From positions 1 through 21,901 of the forward strand of contig JAEYAO010000125.1 in assembly GCA_023456105.1 (NCBI GenBank): DNA of 21,901 nt, read 5' to 3'. This document shows, one piece after another, positions 7,506 through 13,993 of this stretch. The notes under the pieces are model-generated. The model worked only from the letters and a program-made list of their open reading frames with translations. It was not told the origin of the DNA and did no database searches. The DNA is from Pseudomonadota bacterium. Its GTDB lineage: Bacteria; Pseudomonadota; Alphaproteobacteria; Caulobacterales; Caulobacteraceae. A program made the position numbers and the translations under genes. Every line of letters starts with the position of its first letter. Position 1 is the first letter of the stretch.

Positions 7506-8585
7506 CTACTGCATGCCCGCCCGCACCTCGGCCCGTAGGGCGTCGATGGACTTGAAGCCCTGGTCGGACTTGAAGCGCCAGTAGGTCCAGCCGTTGCAGG
7601 CCGGTGCGTTCTCCAGCAGCGCGCCCAGCTTGTGGATCGAGCCGGTCAGGTCGCCCGAGATCAGCGAGCCGTCGGCGCGCACCCGCGCCTCGCGCTGGCC
7701 CTTGGGGCAGTACAGGCGGTCGCCGGGTTGCAGCAGGCCCGCCTCCACCAGGGCGCCGAACGGCACCTTGGGCTCGTGGCGCTTGGAGCCCATCACCTGC
7801 AGGTCTTCCGCAAGGGCCGGGATCACCGAGGCGATGCGGGTCTCGGCCACCTGGGCGTAGGTCTGGTCACGCTCGATGCCGATGTAGCGCCGGCCCAGCC
7901 GCTTGGCTGCGGCCCCGGTCGTGCCGGTGCCGAAGAAGGGGTCCAGAACCACGTCGCCGGGCCGGGTGGCGCTGAGCAGCACGCGGTGCAGCAGCGCCTC
8001 GGGCTTCTGGGTCGGATGCGCCTTTTTGCCGTCGGCGTCCTTGATCCTCTCCTCGCCGGTGCACAGGGGGAAGGTCCAGTCCGAGCGCATCTGCACGTCT
8101 TCGTTGAAGGCCTTCAGCGCATCGTAGTTGAAGGTGTAACGCTTCTGGTCGCGGCTGCGCGCGGCCCAGATCAGCGTCTCGTGCGCATTGGTGAAGCGCG
8201 TGCCCTTGAAGTTCGGCATGGGATTGGACTTGCGCCAGACGATGTCGTTCAGCACCCAGAACCCCAGGTCCTGGATGGCTGAACCCAGCCGGAACACATT
8301 GTGATAGCTGCCGATCACCCAGATGGATCCGTCGGGCTTCAGCACGCGGCGGCATTCGGCCATCCAGGCCCGGGTGAAGGCGTCGTATTCCGCAAACGAC
8401 CCGAACTTGTCCCAATCATCGTCCACCGCATCGACCTTGGAGTTGTCGGGGCGCAGCAGGTCGCCGCCCAGCTGCAGGTTATACGGCGGATCGGCGAACA
8501 CCATGTCGACCGAGGCGTCGGGCAGGGCGCGCAGCACCTCGATGCAGTCGCCCCGATGGATGACGTCGGTGTTCAACTCGGACAT
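7506..8585 (-). CDS. ccrM: Cell-cycle-regulated GANTC adenine methyltransferase CcrM
   Basis: CcrM methylates adenine N6 in GANTC and resets hemimethylated DNA late in the cell cycle. The 359-residue length matches the Caulobacter protein. It is a beta-class enzyme: catalytic DPPYNL (32-37) precedes the target-recognition region and the SAM-binding LDPFFGTGTTG (214-224); HPTQKPEALL is at 190-199. The C-terminal domain (about 265-359) with GWTYWRF is the RAMA-type extension found in CcrM enzymes. There is no restriction endonuclease beside it, as expected for this orphan methyltransferase. The upstream region carries a CtrA-like box and a GANTC site, the arrangement known to time ccrM expression in Caulobacter. 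No convincing Shine-Dalgarno was seen. Divergent from the hydrolase gene across 128 bp. Confidence 0.97.
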   Translation of the reverse strand: MSELNTDVIHRGDCIEVLRALPDASVDMVFADPPYNLQLGGDLLRPDNSKVDAVDDDWDKFGSFAEYDAFTRAWMAECRRVLKPDGSIWVIGSYHNVFRLGSAIQDLGFWVLNDIVWRKSNPMPNFKGTRFTNAHETLIWAARSRDQKRYTFNYDALKAFNEDVQMRSDWTFPLCTGEERIKDADGKKAHPTQKPEALLHRVLLSATRPGDVVLDPFFGTGTTGAAAKRLGRRYIGIERDQTYAQVAETRIASVIPALAEDLQVMGSKRHEPKVPFGALVEAGLLQPGDRLYCPKGQREARVRADGSLISGDLTGSIHKLGALLENAPACNGWTYWRFKSDQGFKSIDALRAEVRAGMQ

Positions 8586-8620
8586 GGAAGGCGGCCCCGT
8601 AACTCAGATGCCGGGATGGT

Positions 8621-8625
8621 GAATC
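8621..8625. promoter_or_regulatory. GANTC methylation site in the ccrM promoter/leader
   Basis: GAATC, a CcrM target, lies 36-40 nt upstream of the ccrM start codon and between that start and the CtrA-like box. In Caulobacter, GANTC sites in this leader make ccrM transcription sensitive to its own product. The flanking CCTTA...TAAGG is a small inverted repeat overlapping the box and abutting the site. Confidence 0.65.
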
Positions 8626-8632
8626 CTTACGG

Positions 8633-8647
8633 TTAAGGCGGGGTTAT
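8633..8647 (-). promoter_or_regulatory. CtrA-like box upstream of ccrM
   Basis: On the ccrM strand the sequence is ATAA-N7-TTAAC, a 7/8 match to the CtrA consensus TTAA-N7-TTAA including the common trailing C. It is 48-62 nt before the ccrM start, where a -35 region is expected. It is also 67 nt upstream of the divergent hydrolase start, so it could affect both genes. The rest of 8648-8713 shows nothing clear. Confidence 0.6.
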
Positions 8648-8713
8648 TTCCGGCGGTGCGGAACGGCGGCGCGGGGCAGCGGTTAGCCCCGAACACTCCT
8701 GTCAGGCGTTCCG

Positions 8714-9889
8714 ATGATCCTCTTTGCTCTTCTCCAGCGTCTGTTCGCCCTGGTCTCGCTAGCCATCCTGGGTCTTTCCGGCTGGCTGATCTGGAGCTGG
8801 TGGGATCGCGAGCGGGAGGCGGAGGCGCTGGGCTTCGCAGACCCGTCAAACGATCGGCTCTACTGGGGATTGGGCCTGCTGGCCTTTTCCTTCCTTGGTC
8901 GTTTCCTGGTCCTGCTGCTTCTGGGCCGCGGCGGCGGCATGGCGTCGGACAAGCGGCGGGACGGCGTCATGGTCGATGGCGCGGACGGATCGCGCCTGCG
9001 GCTGGAGATCGAGGGACGCACGGAGGGTCCCATCCTGCTGCTGACCCACGGCTGGGGCATGTCCTCGCGCATCTGGGCCGACGCCCGCGCCTCTCTGTCC
9101 GACCGGTTTGGCGTCGCCGCCTGGGATCTGCCGGGCGCGGGCCTCTCCACGCGGCCCACGCGGGGATGGTCGATCGAAGGTTTCGCCGACGACCTGAAGG
9201 CGGTGATCGACCGCCTGCCCGAGGATCGGCCGATCGTGGTGGTCGGTCACAGCATCGGCGGCATGACGACCCAGACCTTTTGCGCCCGGTATCCCGAGAT
9301 GCTGAACGGGCGGGTGGCCGGCGTGGTGCTGGAGAACACCACCCACCACAATCCCCTGCGCACCATGATCATGAGCGGTCTGGTGACTGCGCTGCGACCG
9401 CTGATCGAGCTGATGATGCGGCTGGACATCATCCTGTCGCCGCTTGTCTGGCTGATGAACTGGCAAAGCTATCTCAGCGGCTCGACCCATCTGGCCATGC
9501 GGATCGCCGGCTTCGGCGCCTGGCCGACGCGCGCGCAGCTGGACCTGACCGCTCGCCTGCCGACCCTCACATCGCCGGCCGTGCAGGCTCATGGCAACCT
9601 GGCCATGATCCGCTGGTCGGTGACCGACAGCCTGCCGGGCATCCCCGTTCCCACGCTGGTGCTCGTCGGCGGCCGCGACGTGGTGACCAAGGATCACGCG
9701 GGCGAGTTCATCGCCCAGGCCATCCCGCGCGCGAACCTGGTCCGCATCCCGGAGGCGGGTCACATGGGTCCGGTGGAGCGCAACGAAGTCTATGTGGAGG
9801 CGGTCGCGCGCTTCGCCGCGCAGGTCACGCAGGTGACAACGCCGTCGTTTACCGCCGCCGATGCGCCGCCCGCCGGCCGCCGCATCTGA
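8714..9889 (+). CDS. Membrane-anchored alpha/beta hydrolase
   Basis: This 391-residue protein has two N-terminal hydrophobic segments (about 3-30 and 50-70) followed by an alpha/beta hydrolase domain (about 85-375). Visible catalytic features are the oxyanion-hole motif THGWG (111-115), the nucleophile Ser180 in VGHSIGG, the acid Asp322 in GGRDVVTKD and His350 in EAGHMG, so the triad is complete. A lid region rich in M, L and I lies at about 215-265. Substrate is unknown; esterase, lipase or peptidase activity is possible. It is divergent from ccrM and 39 bp upstream of murC, so it may be cotranscribed with murC, which would tie it to envelope growth by context only. I see no strong Shine-Dalgarno before this ATG, but the hydrophobic start supports it. 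Confidence 0.85.
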   Translation: MILFALLQRLFALVSLAILGLSGWLIWSWWDREREAEALGFADPSNDRLYWGLGLLAFSFLGRFLVLLLLGRGGGMASDKRRDGVMVDGADGSRLRLEIEGRTEGPILLLTHGWGMSSRIWADARASLSDRFGVAAWDLPGAGLSTRPTRGWSIEGFADDLKAVIDRLPEDRPIVVVGHSIGGMTTQTFCARYPEMLNGRVAGVVLENTTHHNPLRTMIMSGLVTALRPLIELMMRLDIILSPLVWLMNWQSYLSGSTHLAMRIAGFGAWPTRAQLDLTARLPTLTSPAVQAHGNLAMIRWSVTDSLPGIPVPTLVLVGGRDVVTKDHAGEFIAQAIPRANLVRIPEAGHMGPVERNEVYVEAVARFAAQVTQVTTPSFTAADAPPAGRRI

Positions 9890-9928
9890 GATCGTGCAAT
9901 CACTGTAAAGCCTTGCTAAGGCGCGACG

Positions 9929-11353
9929 ATGATCGCGCGCCTTCGTCCCATTCCGTTCGACCTCGGTCCGGTCCACTTCATCGGCATCGGCGGGATCGGC
10001 ATGAGCGGCATCGCCGAAATCATGCTCAAGATCGGCTATTCGGTTCAGGGCTCGGACGCCAAGAGCAGCGCCAACACCGAGCGGCTGGAGCGGCTGGGCG
10101 CGCGCATCTTCATCGGCCACGACGCCGCGCATCTGGGCGAAGAGGTTTCGGCTGTGGTCTATTCCACCGCCGTCAAGGCGGACAATCCGGAGATGAAGGC
10201 CGCGCGGGCGCGACGCATCCCCCTGGTTCGTCGCGCCGAGATGCTGGCCGAGCTGATGCGGCTGCAGTTCTCGGTGGCGGTCGGCGGCACGCACGGCAAG
10301 ACCACCACCACCTCCATGGTGGCGGCGCTGCTGGACGCGGGCGGTCTGGATCCGACGGTGGTCAACGGCGGCATCATCAACGCCTATGGCACCAACGCAA
10401 AGGTCGGAGATGGCGACTGGATCGTGGTGGAGGCCGACGAGTCGGACGGCAGCTTCCTGCGCCTGAAGTCGACCGTCGCCATCGTCACCAACATCGATCC
10501 CGAGCATCTCGATCACTACGGCGACTTCGACCGGGTGCGGCAGGCGTTCGTGGATTTCGTCGAGAACATCCCCTTTTACGGCTTCGCCGCCGTCTGCCTG
10601 GACCACCCGGAGGTGCAGAAGCTGGTGGCCGGCGTCGACAACCGGCGCCTCGTCACCTACGGCCTCAATCCCCAGGCCATGGTGCGGGCCGAGAACTGCG
10701 ACATGGCCGCCGATGGCTGCCGCTTCGACGTGGTGATCCAGGACGGCGAAACCACCCGGATCGAGGGGCTGCACCTGCCCATGGCCGGATGGCACAACGT
10801 CTCCAACGCCTTGGCCGCCATCGCCGTGGCGCGCGAGCTGGACGTGGCGGACGACGCGATCAAGTCGGGCCTGGCCTCCTTCGGCGGAGTGAAGCGGCGC
10901 TTCACCACCACCGGCGTGGTGGACGGCGTGCGCATCGTCGACGACTACGGCCATCATCCGGTGGAGATCGCCGCCGTGCTCAAGGCCGCCCGCCAGGTGA
11001 CCGCGACCAGCGACGGCGGGCGCGTCATCGCCGTGGTCCAGCCGCACCGCTACACCCGCCTGCGCGACCTGCTGGAGGAGTTCTCCACCAGCTTCTCCGA
11101 CGCCGACAGCGTGATCGTCGCCGACGTCTATCCGGCGGGCGAGGCTCCCATCGCGGGCGTGGACAAGCACGCGCTTGTCGACGGCGTGCGCCGCTACGGC
11201 CATCGCCACGTCCAGGCGCTGGAGAACGCAGCCGTCCTGCCGCGCCTGATCCGCGAAGAGGCCAAGTCCGGCGACTTGGTGGTGCTGCTGGGCGCCGGCG
11301 ACATCACCGCCTGGGCCTACGCCCTGCCGGCTCAACTGGAGGCGCTGTCGTGA
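9929..11353 (+). CDS. murC: UDP-N-acetylmuramate--L-alanine ligase MurC
   Basis: MurC adds the first amino acid, L-alanine, to UDP-MurNAc in cytoplasmic peptidoglycan precursor synthesis. The 474-residue protein shows the N-terminal Rossmann motif HFIGIGGIGMSG (16-27), the ATP-binding loop GGTHGKTTTT (119-128), the central VVEADESDGSFL and NIDPEHLDHYG motifs, and the C-terminal DDYGHHP (338-344). All Mur-ligase landmarks are present. The stop overlaps the GTG start of murB by 4 bp. The genes that usually precede murC in this cluster (murD, ftsW, murG) are absent upstream; instead the alpha/beta hydrolase ends 39 bp before. Within those 39 bp is a weak GTAA-N7-CTAA motif (9905-9919), only 6/8 to a CtrA box, which I do not annotate. 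Confidence 0.98.
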   Translation: MIARLRPIPFDLGPVHFIGIGGIGMSGIAEIMLKIGYSVQGSDAKSSANTERLERLGARIFIGHDAAHLGEEVSAVVYSTAVKADNPEMKAARARRIPLVRRAEMLAELMRLQFSVAVGGTHGKTTTTSMVAALLDAGGLDPTVVNGGIINAYGTNAKVGDGDWIVVEADESDGSFLRLKSTVAIVTNIDPEHLDHYGDFDRVRQAFVDFVENIPFYGFAAVCLDHPEVQKLVAGVDNRRLVTYGLNPQAMVRAENCDMAADGCRFDVVIQDGETTRIEGLHLPMAGWHNVSNALAAIAVARELDVADDAIKSGLASFGGVKRRFTTTGVVDGVRIVDDYGHHPVEIAAVLKAARQVTATSDGGRVIAVVQPHRYTRLRDLLEEFSTSFSDADSVIVADVYPAGEAPIAGVDKHALVDGVRRYGHRHVQALENAAVLPRLIREEAKSGDLVVLLGAGDITAWAYALPAQLEALS

Positions 11354-12252
11354 TCGACCTGCCGCCGGTCCGCGGCAGGCTGCTGCGCGACGAGCCTTTG
11401 GCGCCGTTCACCTGGTTCCGGGTGGGCGGAGCCGCCGACGTGCTGTTTATCCCGGCCGACCCGGATGATCTGGCCGCTTTTTTGAAGGCGCTGGGCCCTA
11501 GCGTCCCTGTCACGGTGCTGGGCGTCGGCTCCAACGTCATCGTGCGCGATGGCGGAGTGGAGGGCGTGGTGATCCGGCTGGCCGGCCGATCGTTCGCGGG
11601 CGTGGCGGCCGACGGCGACAGGATCACGGCCGGCGCGGGCGCGCTGGACGCCATGGTCGCCCGCGCTTCGGCCAAGGCGGGCATCGCGGGGCTGGAGTTC
11701 TACGCCGGCATCCCCGGCACGGTCGGCGGCGCCCTGACCATGAACGCGGGCTGCTACGGCTCGGAGACCAAGGACGTGCTGGTCTCCGCCTGGGGCCTGA
11801 CGCGCGGCGGCGAGCGGGTGGACTATGCGCTGGCCGATTTCGGCTATGCCTATCGTCACTCGCAGGCGCCGGCCGACATCATCTGGATCGAGGCGACCTA
11901 CCGCGGCGCCCACGACGATCCCGCCGCCGTCCAGGCGCGCATCGACGAGATCACCGCCCGCCGCGAGACCACCCAGCCGATCCGCGAGAAGACCGGCGGC
12001 TCAACCTTCAAGAACCCGCCCGGCCATTCCTCATGGAAGCTGGTGGACGAGGCCGGCTGGCGCGGCCGGCTGCACGCCGAGACCGGCGGCGGCGCCAAGT
12101 TCAGCGAACTGCACTCCAACTTCATGATCAACCCCGGCGACGCCACCGCGGCCGACATCGAAGGCCTGGGGGAAGCGGTTCGGTCGGACGTGCTGGCCAA
12201 GACCGGCATTCAGTTGGATTGGGAGATCAGGCGGATCGGGCGATCCGCCTGA
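11350..12252 (+). CDS. murB: UDP-N-acetylenolpyruvoylglucosamine reductase MurB
   Basis: MurB is the FAD-dependent enzyme that uses NADPH to reduce UDP-GlcNAc-enolpyruvate to UDP-MurNAc. The GTG start at 11350 overlaps the murC stop (GTGA), giving 300 residues, normal for short type II-like MurB. The FAD domain has TWFRVGGAAD (21-30), GVGSNVIVRD (58-67) and GIPGTVGGALTMNAGCYG (120-137). Likely catalytic residues are Arg169 in YRHS, Ser218 in GGSTFKNP and Glu292 near the end. The open frame continues far upstream through murC and the hydrolase, but that is out-of-frame shadow sequence. A perfect 11-bp inverted repeat contains the last codons and the stop. It is convergent with the SulP gene across 15 bp. 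Confidence 0.97.
   Translation: MIDLPPVRGRLLRDEPLAPFTWFRVGGAADVLFIPADPDDLAAFLKALGPSVPVTVLGVGSNVIVRDGGVEGVVIRLAGRSFAGVAADGDRITAGAGALDAMVARASAKAGIAGLEFYAGIPGTVGGALTMNAGCYGSETKDVLVSAWGLTRGGERVDYALADFGYAYRHSQAPADIIWIEATYRGAHDDPAAVQARIDEITARRETTQPIREKTGGSTFKNPPGHSSWKLVDEAGWRGRLHAETGGGAKFSELHSNFMINPGDATAADIEGLGEAVRSDVLAKTGIQLDWEIRRIGRSA
12227..12252. other. Perfect hairpin covering the murB stop codon
   Basis: TCAGGCGGATC (12227-12237) and GATCCGCCTGA (12242-12252) are perfectly complementary over 11 bp with a GGGC loop, and the TGA of murB is the last three bases. It lies 15 bp from the stop of the convergent SulP gene. No T-run follows on either strand, so it is not a standard intrinsic terminator, but it could stall or protect both converging transcripts. 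Confidence 0.55.
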
Positions 12253-12267
12253 CACAGCGCTCGATCG

Positions 12268-13749
12268 CTAGTGGGCGAGGCCGGCCGGCAGGTGGTCCTT
12301 GTCGTGGCGGCCGACCCGCTCGACCAGGGTGCGCCCGGCCTCGTTCATGCCGGTGACGACGACCTCCGCCCCCTGCTTGCGATAGCGGAACACCACCTTG
12401 TCGACGGCGGCGACGCCGGTCAGGTCCCACAGATGCGCGTCGGACATGTCGATCTCGACGCGCTTGGGATGGCCGTGATGCTCGAAGCTGGCGGCGAACA
12501 GGTCGGCCGAGGCGAAGAACAGCTGGCCGGATACGCGATAGCGCAGAACCCCGTCCTCGGCCGTGCCGACCTCGGTCACGACGATGGTCTTGCCGACCTT
12601 GCGCATGAAAAAGACCGCCGACAGCAGCACCCCCAGCAGCACGCCCTTGGACAGGTCATGGGTGACGACCACCGTGACCGTGGTGGCGACCATGACGATG
12701 GAGGACTGAAGGGGCAGGGCGCGCAGCTTCAGCACCGAGCCCCAGTCGAACGTCCCGACCGAGACCATGATCATCACCGCGACAAGTGCGGCCATGGGGA
12801 TGCGCGCCACCCAGTCCTGAAGCACCAGGATCAGGAACAGCAGAAGCAGGCCGGCCCACAGGGTGGACAGCCGACCGCGCGCGCCCGAGCTGACGTTGAT
12901 GACCGACTGTCCGATCATGGCGCATCCGGCCATGCCGCCGAACAGGGGCGACAGTATGTTGGCGATGCCCTGGCCGCGCGTCTCGCGGTCCTTGTCCGAC
13001 GGGGTGTCGGTCATGTCGTCCAGCAGATTGGCGGTCAGCAGGCTTTCCAGCAGCCCGACAAAGGCCAAGGTCAAGGCGACCGGTCCGATGATGGTCAGCG
13101 TCTCCCAGTTGATGGGAACGGCTGGCAGGTGGAACACGGGCAGGGTCGTCGGCATCTGGCCCATGTCGCCGACGGTGCGGACATCCAGTCCCGTTGCCAT
13201 CACCAGGAGGCTGATCAGCACGATCGCCACCAGCGGCGAGGGCACGGCCGTCGTCAGCCGTGGGAAGCCGTAGATGATGACCAGGGCCGCGGCGACCAGG
13301 GCGTAGGTCTGCCAGTTCGCTCCGATCAGCTCGGGCATCTGGGCCAGAAAGATGAGGATGGCCAGCGAGTTGACGAAGCCGGTCATCACGCTGCGGCTGA
13401 CGAACCTGATATAGCGGCCGAGCTTCAGCAGACCGATCGCGATCTGGAACACGCCGCACAGGATCGAGGCCGCGAACAGGTATTCCAGACCGTGGTCCCG
13501 CACCAGCCCGACCATCAGCAGCGCCATGGCGCCCGTCGCGGCCGAGATCATGGCCGGCCGCCCGCCCGCAAAGGCGATGGTCACGGCGATGACCACGCTG
13601 GCGTAGAGGCCGACCGCCGGGTCCACGCCGGCGATGATGGAGAAGGCGATCGCCTCCGGGATCAGGGCCAGGGCGACGACGGTTCCCGCCAGCAGATCGC
13701 GGCGCGGGTTCGCGAGCCATTGCCGGCGCGCTGAGGCGATAAGAGACAT
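12268..13749 (-). CDS. SulP (SLC26-like) anion transporter with STAS domain
   Basis: This 493-residue inner-membrane transporter has a hydrophobic core of many helices (about 18-395) that opens with RRDLLAGTVVALALIPEAIAFS, the SulP family signature region. A C-terminal cytoplasmic STAS domain (about 405-490) contains DLTGVAAVDKVVF. Family members carry sulfate, bicarbonate or other anions; the substrate cannot be read from sequence. The frame stays open 73 codons further upstream, but that part is Arg/Pro-rich and overlaps a structured leader, so I take the ATG at 13749, where the conserved protein begins. No Shine-Dalgarno is obvious. It lies on the opposite strand inside a cell-wall gene series, between murB and ddl, and so must be expressed on its own. 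Confidence 0.9.
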   Translation of the reverse strand: MSLIASARRQWLANPRRDLLAGTVVALALIPEAIAFSIIAGVDPAVGLYASVVIAVTIAFAGGRPAMISAATGAMALLMVGLVRDHGLEYLFAASILCGVFQIAIGLLKLGRYIRFVSRSVMTGFVNSLAILIFLAQMPELIGANWQTYALVAAALVIIYGFPRLTTAVPSPLVAIVLISLLVMATGLDVRTVGDMGQMPTTLPVFHLPAVPINWETLTIIGPVALTLAFVGLLESLLTANLLDDMTDTPSDKDRETRGQGIANILSPLFGGMAGCAMIGQSVINVSSGARGRLSTLWAGLLLLFLILVLQDWVARIPMAALVAVMIMVSVGTFDWGSVLKLRALPLQSSIVMVATTVTVVVTHDLSKGVLLGVLLSAVFFMRKVGKTIVVTEVGTAEDGVLRYRVSGQLFFASADLFAASFEHHGHPKRVEIDMSDAHLWDLTGVAAVDKVVFRYRKQGAEVVVTGMNEAGRTLVERVGRHDKDHLPAGLAH

Positions 13750-13766
13750 TTGGGGTTCATCTGGAT

Positions 13767-13842
13767 GAGCCGACGCATGCGGCTCGGTTTCCCGGCGGAT
13801 CGGCGGCCGGGATAGCCACCCGGCTCTCGCGTGAGGCCGGGT
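13767..13842 (-). promoter_or_regulatory. Structured 5' leader of the SulP gene, candidate cis-regulatory RNA
   Basis: On the minus strand three hairpins follow each other. The first (13842-13818) has 7 bp, a bulge, 3 bp and a 4-nt loop. The second pairs 13811-13806 with 13796-13791 (CCCGGC/GCCGGG). The third pairs 13785-13780 with 13772-13767 (GAGCCG/CGGCTC) and ends 17 nt before the ATG. The middle CCCGGC can instead pair with the GCCGGG arm of the first hairpin (13824-13819), so two folds exclude each other. No U-run follows, which favours control of translation. I recall a motif called sul1 upstream of sulfate-transporter genes in Alphaproteobacteria; this may be one, but the match is unverified. 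Confidence 0.5.
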
Positions 13843-13938
13843 CCGAGGTGACGGCGGCCTCCATGCCCTCGCCATCACCCGAACGCAAGCCCGGCGCTCG
13901 TCACCCCGCCGTGGGCGCGCCGACATCCGCCGTCTTGG

Positions 13939-13953
13939 TTGACGCGCTGTTAA
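13939..13953 (+). promoter_or_regulatory. CtrA-like box / TTGACG element upstream of ddl
   Basis: TTGA-N7-TTAAC is a 7/8 match to a CtrA box and lies 41 nt before the ddl start. The same bases contain TTGACG, the -35 consensus for the Caulobacter housekeeping sigma factor, but no good -10 follows. It also lies about 100 bp upstream of the SulP leader on the other strand. The remaining bases of 13843-13938 and 13954-13993 show nothing clear apart from an AGGGAGG-like stretch near 13971-13977. Confidence 0.4.
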
Positions 13954-13993
13954 CCGCGTCGGCGGCATTCAGGGAGGCTTCCCGGAGCCGCGC

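Noticed and set aside
7506..8585. CcrM as part of a restriction-modification or phage-defence system
   Set aside because: No endonuclease or other defence gene lies beside it; length, C-terminal domain and promoter signals match the orphan cell-cycle methyltransferase.
9905..9919. GTAA-N7-CTAA before murC as a CtrA box
   Set aside because: Only 6/8 to the consensus and no GANTC nearby; too weak to annotate.
8846..11335. An 829-codon minus-strand open frame opposite the hydrolase and murC
   Set aside because: Composition rich in His, Gln, Gly and Arg, no recognisable domain, and it lies antisense to two clear genes; a shadow of GC-rich codon bias.
8656..12252. A continuous plus-strand open frame of about 1200 codons ending as murB
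   Set aside because: Only the last 300 codons are conserved MurB. The upstream part is Arg/Gly-rich out-of-frame sequence across the hydrolase and murC, a usual effect of high GC. The GTG overlapping the murC stop is the sound start.
13750..13968. 73-codon N-terminal extension of the SulP protein
   Set aside because: Arg/Pro-rich with no family conservation and it covers the structured leader; the SulP fold begins at the ATG at 13749.
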